A DNA stretch of 64,000 nucleotides from Amphirosellinia nigrospora (taxonomy: Eukaryota; Ascomycota; Sordariomycetes; Xylariales; Xylariaceae): contig SCHM01000001.1 of NCBI GenBank assembly GCA_004123355.1, positions 3,278,001-3,342,000 of the forward strand, written 5' to 3'. A program made the position numbers and the translations under genes. The notes under the pieces are model-generated. The model worked only from the letters and a program-made list of their open reading frames with translations, made no database searches and was not told the origin of the DNA. Shown here one piece after another: positions 1 to 12,981 of this stretch (positions within the stretch are counted from its first letter, which is position 1; the number at the start of each line of letters is the position of its first letter).

Positions 1-235
1 GCCGGTCCAAAGTAAGTGTCTACTATCTATTAAAATGGCTTCTTAGTTGTCCCTTTCTATTGCTGATATCATCACCAGTGGCGGAAGCTCTACTGGTAAT
101 TCGACTACAGCTCGACGCGCACTCGCTGCCGCTATGAAGCGAGATGCCGTTGCATTCCGACAGATAGCTAAGCGACAGACAAACCAGGACGAGGAAGAAC
201 AGGAGGAGGAGGAAGAGGAGGAGGAATGTGAATGA
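1..235 (+). CDS. 3' terminal exon of an unknown gene (partial, runs off the left edge)
   Basis: An open frame begins right after an acceptor-like TTAG ending at 46 and closes with a TGA at 233-235. A stop (TAG at 44-46) lies just upstream in the same frame, so this can only be an exon entered by splicing or a very short ORF. A GTAAGT donor at 12-17 would give a 35-nt intron, unusually short, so the real donor may lie outside the window. The visible part encodes about 62 residues: a Ser/Thr/Gly stretch, a basic segment, then a tail of almost only Glu/Asp. Acidic tails are common in nuclear and chaperone proteins, but I do not recognise the family. The acidic tail could also be chance translation of a GAG/GAA repeat. 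Confidence 0.4.
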
Positions 236-632
236 GAAGTGCATAGTTGACCATGGAAAGATTGCGGCCGATCACTACATGCTCTGGAAGGATGTAGATG
301 CATAAAGTGAGATAGACTCCTAGCGAGGTGGGGAGCACATAAGTACCTAAGGTAGTCTGCTAATGCGAATGCGATAAACGGCCGGAAGCTCGCCATGCTG
401 TCCAACGATGGAAGTCTTAGGTAGTCTCATTTTAGGTCATATACAAGTTTAGGATCGCTATCTTCCTAATATCTGCGGTTATGTCTGAAATGCTGAAGCT
501 ATGTAGGACAAAAAAGAACAAACAGGGGTCCAGGCTAATAGATATATTATATCATGCTCCCCACATTCGTTGTTGCAAGTAAGATTAATCTTGAACACTA
601 AAACTGCCTGTGTAACGATAACTCTCGTGATC
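236..632. other. intergenic spacer
   Basis: About 400 bp between the 3' ends of the partial left-edge gene and the flavocytochrome gene. It probably holds their two 3' UTRs. Nothing else is recognisable. Confidence 0.5.
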
Positions 633-2386
633 TTATAAGCGACTTTTCTCCGGGCGCCATATTTCATTGAGCAACCGGCTAGCATTCACACGTTCCGGAC
701 ACGCCTCGTCCAGGTTTTAGTTCCAAGCAGCCGCATGCCCGTAACAAGTTCATCAGCGAATACTAAAACGACAATTAGTATGAGAGATACAGATGGCATC
801 GCGGCGTTTAGTTAGGCGCATATATAAAGATCAATAACATGAACATGAAACAAGAACAGGACTTACTGTCTAAGCACCGCTCAACTCCTTTCTCCCATAC
901 GCGGCGAGCGCATAGAAGAATGGCCGGCCGATGCCGACAGCTCTTGCACCAAGAGCAACAGCCTTGAGCACATCGGCACCATCTCGACAACCGCCATCAA
1001 GAAAGATCTCGAGTTTATCCATAACAGCAGGATAGTACGTGCGAATTTCCAGCAGCGTCTCCAGCGCCGAGGTGGCATCGTGCATTTGGCGACCGCCGTG
1101 ATTACTCAATAACACTCCATCGACCCCAAGATCCGCGGCGCGGACCGCGTCTTCGGGCGTCTGCACGCCCTTGAGGACGACGGGGCCGCCCCATTCGCGC
1201 TTGATCCATTTCAGGTCTTCCCAGGTGAGGGATGCGTTGAGCTGCGAGTTGCTGGCATGCGCCAGTAACCCGAAACCAGCGCGCTCGGCGTGCGCCGCTA
1301 GCTCGGGGGATGCGGCTAACGCGTCGCGGCCTGTAGCTTGCGGTCCGCCGACCGCTTTCCTAGTACCGCCGTATCGACGGTGACCCATAGACTACGGAAG
1401 ACTCCCGTAGCACGCGCGCGCCGGATACGTTGGACGGCCACCGCGCGATCGGTGGGGATGTACAGTTGGAAATGAAGCTGCGCCTCCGGCCTGTCCTGCT
1501 CTGTCTTATCTACCGATGTGTTCTTACGTGTCTCTGCGACCCGCTTCTTCTCGTCTGTAAAGGCGGCCACGATCTCGTCCATCTTCGCCGTCGTCTCCGT
1601 GGATATGACGCCGTGCACGCCGCGTCGCGCGAGGGCTCTGACAACACCAACCTCGCCGGCAGGATGCCCCGCCCGAGCTGGCCCATGGCCGTCACGTAAA
1701 ACGGAAACGCAGACCCGGTGCCTAGGATACTAGTCCGCGGGTCCACAGTCGCGACATCGCAGAAGATGCGCGGGCGGAATCGCACGGCGCCCCAGGACGA
1801 AAGGTTACCGCGGAGCGCCGAACCGTCGTGCGACGACGACGAGACATAAGTCCATGATTTCAAGGGCATAACTGCTTTTGCAGCGGCTTCGAAGTCGCTC
1901 GGCACAACGATGCTCGATATATGCGGCAGCCCTTCTGCCCCTCGATCCCCCCCGCCGATTCAGAGCTGGCGCCGCTTATGGGCAGTCCTGCGCGTGCTGC
2001 CGGCGCTTATCGTGCCGAGGCATGCGTCTTTAGGCAGGTTTTCGAGGACATCCGGCGAATGGATCTTGCGAAACTCGGTCGTTGCATCCTATAGATCATG
2101 TAAGTGGGAGTCTGATTAAAGTGACGAGTCCGATTCGCGTGAGAATAGCTTATGTCGCGTGTAGCGTTTGCTTAGGTATTCACACAGTGAGTCGCCTTTT
2201 GGAGACAATATATATAGGTGCCACGAGATTCTCTTACAGTTCACCGTATCTAAACAACACCGCCGCTCCACCTGGGTGAGAATTGAGGTAAGTTGTGACA
2301 TCGTAGACCTTATCATCCAGCACAATCCAGCATGATGACGATGAGCGGTGACTGGCAATTTCCTGGGCGCTCAGCTTATCCTCCAT
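633..2386 (-). CDS. Cytochrome b5-FMN alpha-hydroxy-acid dehydrogenase (flavocytochrome b2 / L-lactate dehydrogenase type)
   Basis: FMN enzyme that oxidises a 2-hydroxy acid such as L-lactate and passes electrons through its own heme domain. Exons, read on the minus strand: 2386-2238, 2088-867 and 762-633; introns 2237-2089 and 866-763. The N-terminus is a cytochrome b5 domain with the heme motif HPGG (residues 37-40). A hinge follows, then the FMN barrel with the active-site landmarks QLYIPTD, VTVDTAVLGKR and SNHGGRQ (catalytic His and Arg) and GIGRPFFYA near the end. The chain continues through LNEIWRP to the stop. The frame breaks about seven times (near 2240, 1978, 1955, 1675, 1335, 895 and 715). 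Each break is repaired by 1-2 extra bases in a short run, giving about 502 residues, normal for the family. No mitochondrial presequence is visible before the b5 domain, so a cytosolic enzyme is likely. The substrate is not determined. True decay cannot be excluded from this sequence alone. Confidence 0.85.
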
Positions 2387-3591
2387 TCTAATTCTCGACA
2401 ATAAGGCTATGTGCTACACGAGCTGCAGGAAAGACCAGTCTACCAGTATAGCAGATGATTGATACTGAAAGACAGTAAATCACGAGGTTGGTTCCTCGCC
2501 GCGATCGGAAGTATGTTTCCTCAGTAGACGGTGAGGGCCCCCAAAACCCCAAACCCGGGGCATTAGACTAATGCGGGGATGGCGTCCCCAACTAGATCAC
2601 GGCTCGGCCCGGGATTCAATCAGTCAGCGTTGCTGAATATACCACCCTTTGCAATTGATCAAGTTTAATAGCGTTTCTCGAACTCCAATTACATCTAAGG
2701 AAGCTTACTCTAAAATGTCGCGCGCGAACAGATGTCAACACAATATGGAGTGTTGAGTTAAGTATGAATCCAAACCGAGATGTGGATTATTAACAAGAAG
2801 CCGCTCACCGCTCTTGAATCTATTCACCTGGTTCTGATTTTTACCGCAGTGGATAGTTTAGAGTGGCAACACACTGCACGGTTACTTGACGACGCCAGAA
2901 GTACTAAGTTTCAACTGTTATATTCGGATCTCCATGTCGATATCTTTAGCATATAAATTCATACGAGTACTTGTAATTAGGGTCGGTCTTATCTATGTGA
3001 ATCGGAGGTATAAATGTAAGAGGTGTCAGGGATAACGTTGGGCATGAACATGTAATATCTCATACCGATCTTATTTCTTGAGTTTCATTAGTTCTATATT
3101 TTACGGACTTAAATTGTTTCATCAACCCTACCCTACCTATCCCGATGTTTTCAAGGTTGTTGGCCAGTCCACAACTGTTTTTGCTAGCAAGTACGTAGAC
3201 AAATGTGCCACTTACATTCATAGGCCTCCTGTTAATATTAAGTGTGGTAGTAGCGGTTGCTAAGTTCCAGTCTCGCAAGCCTCTCAAATGCTACACAGGA
3301 TAACGAGTTCAGCCTGCAATTTAGCTAGCAAGACATAAACTAGCGATGTGGTAGATATGCATGATCAACCTCGTGTCATGAGGAGAAGATATTATCATTT
3401 TAAGGCAAAAACAACACGACATGGCGTGTAGAGGACAACAACAGATGAGTGCATTTTTTCAGAAATATGGTATACGCTCGCCAAGAAAGATAGACAAATC
3501 TATTATGACTTTGCAAGCCATATCCAGGGCCATCAGAGTGTTCTGACCCTGATGACAAAAACTTTATAATAAAGTCCAAACACCCGTGACC
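2387..3591. other. intergenic region
   Basis: About 1.2 kb between the dehydrogenase start and the asf1 stop, so it includes the dehydrogenase promoter. The short ORFs at 3060-3287 overlap on opposite strands and have no recognisable composition. I see no element here. Confidence 0.5.
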
Positions 3592-4681
3592 TTATCCATT
3601 ACCCATATCTACTTGGGAACTAGACCGCCGGCCGATGTCTCCTTTTACTCTTGACAGAGACTTCTTATTTAGTGGCAATACCTGAGGGTTAGGGGCATCG
3701 GCCATGGCCTCATCAACTTCCATAGCATCGTCGCCGCCTTGAGGTCCAACATCGCCCTCCCCATCCTCCTCTAGTTCCTCATCACTCTCATTCTCAAGGT
3801 CGACACTTCCGTCTTCGGACATCTCGTCCTCACCGATGATTTCAGCAGTTTCCTCGGCGCCAGCCATCTCAGCATCGCCATCGGCAGCCGCAGCACTGTT
3901 CTCGCCAACCTTGTCCGCAGCCTCGTCTTCGCCGTCATCTTCTAGCTCTTCGGCTCCGTATTCTTCCTCGTCGACTTGAAGATCCGCCTCAGGTTGTTCA
4001 GGTGGGAATTCGGCAGGCGCAGAAGCCTCGGAATCCCTGTCAAGGTGGGTCATGTCAGAAACCATTGTACAGAAGCATGGGTGGGCACGGAGTATTCATC
4101 ATACCATTTGATGGCGAAGCGGGTGACTCTTGGCTTCTCGGCAAGAACGTTGCGGCGAATCTTCTCGATGATGGGCTTGGCGGGGGTCGGCGTTGAGCTC
4201 ATCAGAGTCGTACTCGTTATTCACGTAATAGCCAACACGAACGAATTCACGGCCGTCGTAAGAGCAAGTCAACAGGATGACAGTAACACCGAGAATGTCT
4301 GCGTCGGGAATGCGGCTTGTTTTATCAGCGTCAAAGATGAACTTGTTAACACCGACCGGGATAGGGCCGACGAGGAGAGAGTCGAGCTCTTGGTCATATT
4401 GGTCACTGGTCGGACCACGTTAGACGACGGCAACATATTCATCCAACGGGTGTTAGCGTAGAGAGACTCACGAAGTAGCAGAGCCGACATAGGTCAGCTT
4501 CCACTCGAGATCTGCCAACAATGGTCAATATTGACCTGTATAATAGAATTAGTTTCCATGCAAAAGACATACCTTTCTCCAACTGCTCAAGGCACTCGAA
4601 CGTGATCTCCAAATGGTAGTTTTCGGTGAACGGGGCGGGATTGTTGAGGATGTTCACCCCAAGAAGAGAGACCACCGACAT
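3592..4681 (-). CDS. asf1: Histone H3-H4 chaperone Asf1
   Basis: Nucleosome assembly factor that binds the H3-H4 dimer in the nucleus and hands it to CAF-1 and HIR. Exons on the minus strand: 4681-4573, 4511-4472, 4405-4105 and 4036-3592; introns of 61, 66 and 68 nt. The start [14 protein letters not shown] is the canonical Asf1 N-terminus. Further landmarks are [11 protein letters not shown], the [18 protein letters not shown] segment, [19 protein letters not shown] and, after the frame break, [12 protein letters not shown]. The fungal acidic tail, from about residue 155, is rich in Glu/Asp. The frame is lost near 4188-4200 in a run of five C. Two more C restore it and give 298 residues with all splice phases consistent. 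Because asf1 is a core chromatin gene, this break is most likely a sequence error. Confidence 0.95.
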
Positions 4682-7202
4682 CTTGCGCTATTCTGATCAA
4701 CAGGTGAGATGCGCGCGAAAATATCGACAACCAGGTGTAGAGGTGAGCAAGGTATGATTGCAACACAAAATAGCCAAGCGGGGAAAGTGGTGGAGGTGGA
4801 TCGCTTGTAGGACAGGATCTGTGGCAGATTGGCACGTATTGTTGCGATGGGTGCAGCACAGCAACGGTGATTTAGGATTGAGTGCCTTGGGGTTTTGTTT
4901 TGTTGCGACCAGTACCGGCCACGAAGACAGGTCTATTGGTGGTGGTTAGAAGCAAGGACGCGCTTCTCTTACGCGTGCCCCTAGTTGGCTGGGTACCTAC
5001 ACACCCCGCGACCGCGTTCAGTGCTTGCAGCTACTACCTACTACCTACCTAAGTACCTAACAACACCTCACACAAAGCGGGGTACAACATCTGCTAGAGA
5101 ACATTGGAAGTAGGTACCTGCATGTGGCTGATAAGATAAAGATAAGATAAGGGCTGTCTAAATAAAAAGATCTAGCACCTGAGGCATCAGCCCTAGAATA
5201 CAGAATCCAGTCATTTGCTTACTTTAGTAGTAGAACGTTAATTCAGATATTTGAAAAAAAAAAAAAAAAGTTTTTTAGAAACATCAAACATTTAATTCCG
5301 GAGGCTTGCGGAGGTAATGTAGTAAGTATACTATTATTCTAGCTCAGAAATAACCTCCATAATATTTGCGCTACTACCGTTGTCTTATTTTACTCGAGAA
5401 CGTGATTACCTAACTACTTATTGTTGCGAGGACCCTTTGTAGACAGAGGGAAGTCACCGCCTAAATATAGAACTAGATGACAAACGGATGCAGGGATCGC
5501 TGCCGCTCACCCGGCAGGTTATAGATTGCCTTTACGACTACAATATATCAAATGTACCCTGCGGGTGATCATGGGTACCTGACAAGAGGATTATACGCCC
5601 GTTTCACGTCTTCCGGCTCTTTTCTATCCTATAAGATAGCTTATGCTTACTCGGCATTTGCACCCAGGCCAGATCCAAGTATAAGCTTATAGCTTACCTA
5701 ATAAGCTTATTTAGAAGTCGCTTTGAGCCATGAGGATCCTTAGTAATACAACAATTCCAACCCCGTTGCCTACAAGACCATACTCAGTACAGATAGTTGA
5801 AAAAGCATAGGTCTCTGTCACGATGCCGACCTTCCGGCTACTCTCGGACAAACAAGGAGTGTGATATAGCCAGAGATAGGAGTATGTCTACATGTCTGTG
5901 ATGGAAACATACTGGTTCGCCACCGCAACTCTATTTTTTCCCATACTATTACTATACACACAAGCGCGATTGATACCTGTCACGTACTGCTTAGAAGGTT
6001 AACAATCCGTTGAGTTCAGGGGAAAAGCTTGATATAGTGCATAGACCCGGGGATGTTGGCTGCCTCGTCCCCAAGAACCGGCTAGCCAATCGTTACCCTT
6101 TCCCGCTAGGAATTTGCCGAAGTTTGGTAGCTCGTCTATCGGAACATTCCGCAAGCAATTGAACAGGGGCAGAGCAGGGGGTCGACGTAAGCGCCCGGAG
6201 ATCCATACTTGTTCCTAGCTGCCTCGCTTCCATATCCGGGGTGGGTACGGAGTACTACAGTAGTGCACGCCTTCAAGTCAACACCACCACCAACACCTCA
6301 GTTCTAATAATCAGGTAAGCTTAGACCGATCATTGCGAGCGATATAGTAGCAAAGATACGCAGAATATGCTCAACGGAAACCTGTTTAAACCACAAGTTA
6401 GAGCGGTGAGGCACACTGGCCGAAGATCCCGGACCGTCGAAGAAGAAATAAGCATCGAGTGAGTATATACGGCATGCTGCAAGATTCTGTGCATCTGTCA
6501 TGCATCAGGCATGGTGCAGGCATGGTGCAAAAGGCCGGATGCCAAGAGATGCTGATATCCCCTGTCTATGATCCCCTGTTCTCTGGTTCGTATTGATTTC
6601 TGCCGACACCATGTGAAAATTGCATACTGTAAGTAGCATTACACCAATAGATATTGAAACACCCGTAGAGTAACAGCAGGACTCCTGGTCAGCATATTCA
6701 TGATGTAATTGATCATGTAAACCTCTGAAGTGAGATCACAAGTCTATTAGCACCTTTCTAATTAGTTCCTAGTAATAGAGTGGCCACATGACAACCGGAC
6801 GAAAATCGGGAATAGCACTACATAGGGAACCATAAAAACACCGCCGCAACTCTGCATTATCTAGACGTGAAGCAATATACCTAGGTAATTGCAGCTCGAC
6901 CGCACTAGCTCAATACAGTACTCTCAATGAGGTTCTAGATTCACCCACGGCCATTGCCCACGTTTTGGTTCACACGAGGAAGGTTACTCTGCAAAGGTAT
7001 GTACGTAATAGCTGCAGTAAGTAGTCTTCTTTGTGCGGATGCTATCTTGGCAAATCCTATGTCCACTTAGGCGGCAAGCTTATATCGGAATCCCGAGAAG
7101 TTTCCATTGGCTTTGTTTTTTTCGTGAGAGCAACTGCTTACTTAAACATGTCTCGTTTTTTTCTCTCATACCCTCAAGACGTTCGTGCTAAGACGCAATA
7201 TT
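4682..7202. other. intergenic region with the asf1 promoter side and a poly-A tract
   Basis: About 2.5 kb with no credible ORF. It contains TACCTA-rich sequence at about 5030-5062, a run of 16 A at 5254-5269, and otherwise featureless, moderately AT-rich DNA. The right end abuts the first MITE copy and its ATATT target duplication (7198-7202). Confidence 0.5.
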
Positions 7203-7539
7203 TGTCACACGGATCTGTCTGAGTGCGCAATACAGTGCCACACAGGGTCCCACACGAAGCTTGCTAGATACTACCCTACGAGGCTCAGGCAGTCGTACGA
7301 AATTATCGTGAGTCTCAGAAGCAGATACCGAGCTGAACTCGAACACCGAAACACTCGCTTCTCCGGCTACACAGGTTGGCGGAGTCCGCGAAGGAGAAAA
7401 GAATTGTGAGCATAAAAAGGGCACGAACCCTCCCTTCGAGAGAACAAGGAACTTAGATCTATATGGCCCCTTTGGCACCATAGTAGCTTATTACTCAATC
7501 TGAACCAATTCCAAGCCCTCTATCTGAGCCCTTGTGACA
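7203..7539. mobile_element. MITE-like element, copy 1 (337 bp, with 5-bp target duplication)
   Basis: The left end reads TGTCACACGG. The right end, read inward on the other strand, is TGTCACAAGGGCTC. Both ends are flanked by the same five bases, ATATT (7198-7202 and 7540-7544), the expected target-site duplication of a cut-and-paste insertion. Internal blocks match copies at 30300-30574 and 50579-50872, for example the TACGAGGC block near 7278 and the AAGCCCTCT block near 7513. No transposase is encoded, so it is non-autonomous. The superfamily is not determined. Confidence 0.75.
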
Positions 7540-8827
7540 ATATTCGAGACTAACAAAGAAGAATCCCGAGATGGCGGAGAACCCCACAACGTTGGCTTAA
7601 GATCCCGGCCAACTCGCGGCAGGCATTGTGGCAATTTGAAAAACATACTAGTATAAGAGCTGACATGCAAGGACTGGGTGTCTTGATTCATGTATAAAGC
7701 GTGTGTGGTAACTACCCTAGCGTTGTACCGCAGTCGGAGCTGGGCCGCCACTAATCTTCTAGAAGTTTGCCTAACTTTATCCAGTATCTACCCCTTCGAT
7801 AACCTTACACTCGTCAGCGGAATAATAATTTGATGAAAGCAACTCACTTATAATACGCTTGGGTTAGTTGAGAATTGACAGTCGAGCAATCTGGGTTATT
7901 AATAACTTGCACTGGGTGTAGTGTATTTTTGGATGTTCCACTAGTGTGCACAACATGCCGTCCCCCACGTAGTGTTCCGGCAAACTAGGTGCCTTAATAT
8001 CAGCAGGGATCGCAACTGTGTGGTAAGAACTTTGCGCTAGTCTAAAAGAATGCCGAGGATAGTATTGGGCAGGGAATACTGATTGCAACCTCATTTGGTG
8101 TGACCTTATTCTAGCTAAGATGCGGCACAGCAAAGCTACATCACAAGGAATTTGATGGGTTAATGCAGATTTGAAATTTACTAGGCCTCGTGGAGCAATG
8201 ATTGACCGCTTTTTTTGTGCTTTTAATGGCTGTCTAGTATCGCTAAGTGATCAAAGTGTTCAAGTGAAGTGGGCAAGATAACCCGCTTACGCGCGCATAG
8301 AAGGATTACACGGGATGCCCACACAACTCTAGATATCAAACTCTTGGCAATGGGCAAGGCTTCGCCGATAAGGCTGCTGCTGCTGCTGGGAGTATGCCTC
8401 GACCAGGTTTAGCGTATTGGTCATTGCGGCGAGTATGAAGAAAGAGAAAGACTCTGGACGCTGCCAAGGATTATACGGTTACACGACAATACGAAGTACT
8501 CTCTTCAACGCGGCTCATGAGAATTTGAAATCCTACCATGTACTCCAGCCATGCGTGTAACGAAACATCAAGCTTCCAAATAGATTCTATCGATCAGATA
8601 CAAGTGACTTGGCATCTAGATTTGCAGTGAGAAAGCCTAGACAATGTAAGCCTCCATAGGAGAAGAACAGGCATAAGTAAATTGAGTATAATATGACCTC
8701 TAATCCGCAACCTCTCTCTATCTGGGTCATTCGCAGGTTCCATCATCTACTAGTAGCTTCAGACGTCCTTGTATGATCGTTGCACTCACGAACATTTCTC
8801 GCTACGCCGACGAAGATACTAGACACG
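7540..8827. other. intergenic region upstream of the lipoxygenase gene
   Basis: About 1.3 kb without a convincing ORF. The last 200 bp must hold the lipoxygenase promoter. A small CTG-type triplet run lies near 8376-8390. Nothing else stands out. Confidence 0.5.
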
Positions 8828-10823
8828 ATGATCAAGTCAATCTTTGCAAGCTTCTTGCTTGCGACCTCTGCGGTTCAAGCATCCCCGGCCCTCACGGAAC
8901 GAAGTCTTGAGGCTACTACCAACAATGACCCTTTCACCGTTCCGAGCCTCGACCGCAACCCTCGGGCCAGAGCAGCCGCGATAGATGTTAAGCGAAAAGG
9001 CTGGCAATACTCCAACTATCCCATGGGTGTCGCCTATTATCCCACCGGGACTCTGGCCAATAAGACAATAGCCAAGGACCAGGAATCATGGCTACCTCCT
9101 ATTATGGAAATCCAGAGCCACATCGCCGAAGAGGGACCTAAAGCTCTTGCAAACATCAATGCGGTAAGTTTTTACCTTTTAGAAGTAATTTTCTTTTATT
9201 CACCAAACTAAACTGTAATACAGAAAGGCGGCCTTAACAAACTGGAGGACTACGCCAACCTTTACGATGGTCAATGGGAGAACGCCTTTCCAGGCGGTCC
9301 GTTCCCAGGAATGCTGACGAACTTCACCGATGACCGGCTGTTCTCAATGATGAGACTTTCTGCCAGCCCTATAGACTACAGCGAGTAAAGCCAAGCGATA
9401 AGCTACTGTTCCCCGTCGATGATGCCGCCGCCATTACTGGTCTTTCTCTCCAACAATTGCAAGCCCAAGGTCGCCTGTTTGTTGAAGACTTCGCCGAGAT
9501 CAAGGAGCTCGACCCAACCACTAAATTTGGTGCGGGATGCCAGGGTTACTTCTACATCGACCCTAAATCTGGTGACTTCCTTCCCCTTGCTGTTCGGGCT
9601 ATCGTAAAGGGCAGAGAGGATTCAGCATTGGTCTACACGCCCAAGGACGAGCCAACCGACTGGATGCTCGCAAAGCTATTTTTAAACTCCAATGATGGAT
9701 GGCACACAACCTGGGCGCACATCACCCAGTCTCATTGTAAGCAATTCTCGAACCAATTTTCTTCGTGTTTTGGCGACTTGCAGGACTCGAATGGTGATAA
9801 CTAACCTTGACTGTTGCAGCGGCTGCCGAGGCGCCATACTTGGCCGCAATCCGGACTTTGAGCGACAACCATCCCGTTATGGTTATTATGAACCGAAGTA
9901 CGTTCCACCCCTATAAGATTACAAATGCATCTAGCCTTGGCTAACCTCTGATCAACTAGTTGAGAAAACCCCTTGGAACATCCGACCTCTCCTACAAGCT
10001 GGCGTGGAAGCCGGAGCCTCTCCACCGCCGGGCCCCAATACTACTCCTGGACCTATCTCGGGTCGCACTTGGGCCAACCAAGTATACTCTTCCGGCGAGA
10101 CAGCCAATTTCCAGAGCAACTATTACCAGACCTTGCTAGAGAACCACGGTCTGATTAACAGCCCCTACGGCCCACCTCTGAAGTCTTTCCCCTTCTACGA
10201 GGATGCCTCCGTCGTCACCGAGGCGATCCGGGACTTCATGACTACCTTTGTCAACTCGTATTATCCTAACGACCGCGCTGTGGCTCAAGACTCCGAACTG
10301 CAGGCTTGGCAACGTGAGACCAGCGTCGCCAAGGTGTACGACTTCCCCAAGAGCATCGCGACCAGGAAGACGCTCATCGACATCCTTACCCACCAAACTT
10401 ACCTCGGCGCAGTCGTGCACGGTGTGATGAGTACTAACGGCGCCATCGGCGACACGACCTCGCTCCCCTTCGCCCCAGTCGGTTTCCGACAGCCGATCCC
10501 CACCAAGAAGGGCGTCACGGACATTATGTCTTTCATGCCTACGGCCGAGGGCGCGTGTGGCAGGTCTCGACCTACGCCGCCGCGAACCGCGCCGCCTGGA
10601 GGGACACTAACGAGACTATCTCGTACATGTTTGCCGACGAGGCCATGCTAAGCAGGACGAACCCTAGCGTCCGCTCCGCCGCGGCCAAGTTCCAGGACTC
10701 CATGAACGCCTTCAGCAAGGAGGTTCGCGCCGCACGTTCGACAAAGATGGTCTCAACAGGGGCATGCCGTTCCTGTGGAACGTCCTCGACCCGAACTGGG
10801 CTCCTTATTGGTCTGTGGTTTAG
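8828..10823 (+). CDS. Secreted lipoxygenase, manganese type
   Basis: Dioxygenase that inserts O2 into polyunsaturated fatty acids to give hydroperoxides, probably outside the cell. Exons 8828-9163, 9224-9736, 9820-9897 and 9960-10823; introns of 60, 83 and 62 nt. The start at 8828 is preferred over 8780 because it opens directly with the signal peptide MIKSIFASFLLATSAVQA. Metal-site evidence: HITQSH (His 278 and 283, with His 273 nearby), AAIRTLSDNHPVM, a His at about 463 in THQTYLGAVVHG, and a C-terminal Val. A terminal Val is typical of fungal Mn-lipoxygenases; iron enzymes end in Ile. At the usual Asn ligand position (four residues after the distal His) this protein has Ser. Three one-base gaps (near 9371, 10550 and 10728, each in a C or G run) break the frame. 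With them the product is about 597 residues, the family length. Confidence 0.9.
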
Positions 10824-12981
10824 AGATGCATGATATGTATCGTCTGTCCTCTTAGCACACCACAAGGCATTCTTTTCTTGTTTAGAATTATATAGAATTA
10901 AATAGAACTTACGAAATGTATTAATTAACCAACACTGTTGCTGAATCGAATCTGTTTTACGTTTGTCTTGCAATGATGACGTTGTAAAACTAGGAGTATA
11001 ATTAGTTAGGTGGATATAGGTAGGTAGTCATGGAACTCTCCAACGTTTGTATAGCTGTCTCTATAGCTCGACTAGCTATGATCGGCAATAATACAGATTT
11101 TAGCCTCCTCATACGACTTTAGATATCCTCTCTAATTTGACTTATTATATATATAATCAAGTAAAGTGCGGAAGCTCATGGTTATGATTATGGATGTTAG
11201 CCTACTATTGGCGCATCGTTAACAAAACCTGGATGATCTAGTCGAGGGCCAAGTATCTCCACTATCTTACATCAACTATTATAGTCTTCAAGTCCTGACA
11301 TCTTTTTTTAAGATTTGGGGAGCAGCACTTAGAAATCTTAGTACAAAAACACATTTACGAGGAAGAGGAATGGGTATCAATTTTAATTATCTAATATTTC
11401 TAAGTTGCATTCTAGATAGAAGAACATACGAAGCTAACCTTCGCCTGAAGGAGAAAAGGCGGCCTTGAGCCAGGTTGACGAATTTAGTCTCGTGGGGCTT
11501 TCAGTTCTCATTTAGTCTACTAATCCCGTAGCCTCCTAGGATAGTTGTATCAAAGCAAGGTGACAAGGGACTGGAATGTATAAGTTCGAGATATCGTATC
11601 AGAGATATTGGATGCCTAATATCAAATATAGCGTTGTAGTAATGACGTGTAAGAGTATTCGTATGCTATTCACCTCATACGAGAAAAGGAGCCCACAACC
11701 TATAATTATGTAACTAAGTTTGACACCTCAATTTCTTTGGCGATTTCATGAAGAAATGTGGAGTTGGAAGCATTTTTTTCTACTACCTACTATTAAAAGA
11801 TGGGGCCAAGAATGCGCTCAATTAAACAGTATTTCCCATTATTGGGGTGTTTAATTTGAAAGGTTTTCTGCGAAGGGACAGACAACTGAAGCTCTTGTAT
11901 ATTTATCTTCTAGTTTGATGATGTCAATATTATAGATCCGGCGGTTAATGGGGTAGGTAGGTTTTCTTGCTCTTTTCGCGATGTGAACAAGACCACAGGG
12001 TGTTGTGAAAGTACCTGGATAGGTAAGGGACGAATGTTTTATGATAAAAGTCCTAGCAATGAACATCGTGTCTTCCATTTGGTAAGGTGAGAGACACTAT
12101 GATGTCATAAGACTGATGATATATAGGCAAGGTGCAAATTTTGCTGTTCAAGTATGTCTACCTAGTTTAGAACTGCTACAGGGAGCACTGGCAATTTGTT
12201 GTCATCTATTTCCCTCCGGGCTTGGTGTTGCATTCCCATAAAGTTGTGTTCTTCAACCTAACCAACCCGTCACCCACCTACCAAGTAACATGTGTAATAG
12301 GTATCCGCTAAGGAAGGTTAAGTACCTAATGCTCCGTGCCTGGGCTGCATAAGGATAGGAGCTGGTGTGGGGACCGTAACACGATAAGCTGATAGGCCCA
12401 TAGCCATCGAGTCGCGCTAATTCTACCCTGTATTAGCGCCTAAACTCGCCTTTGATTCTCCGTTCCTCGACTTGGCAAAAGCAGCCGCCTGGACTTTTCC
12501 TTGTGGATGGTTCTTTGCGAAATCGCGAGCCTCTGCCTCGACTTTCGACTTTTCCAACACGATCTACCCACACGAGTTTCTAGGGCTGCAGGATGATGGA
12601 ATAACCGTGGCTTGTTTTCTCATTAGTCTATTCACAATTAGAGTCATGAACAGGATCAACGTTTCGGGCTACCTGTGATTCAAGCTTCCCAGCTTCAGAG
12701 CTACTTGTGATTCTTTGACCACCCATTTCGTTTTATCGCGCGACTTGCACTTCAAACTTCAGGCCATCTCCCTTCTCAAATCCTCTAGCCAAAACCAGCC
12801 CTGTTGTCATCCTAACTTAGCTTATTGTTGTATTGTGCGCGCGCGCAACAAACCCAAAGAATCGCCAACCTACCCGGACGGTCGCAGATCTATCCCACAA
12901 CTACCGAATCATTCCAGCCCGTCACAATTCACGCGTCGCCTCGCTTCTAGTCATTAACACGCTTCTCTCCAGGCCGCGACA
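10824..12981. other. intergenic region; right part is the rna14 promoter
   Basis: About 2.2 kb. 10824-12400 is AT-rich with no credible ORF. 12430-12981 becomes pyrimidine-rich, typical of a fungal promoter and 5' leader. The small ORFs at 12472-12957 read through this low-complexity DNA and are not supported. Confidence 0.5.

Noticed and set aside
633-2386. Calling the flavocytochrome gene a pseudogene because of seven frame breaks
   Set aside because: The same type of break occurs in asf1 and rna14, and every break is repaired by lengthening a short run; sequence error explains it better.
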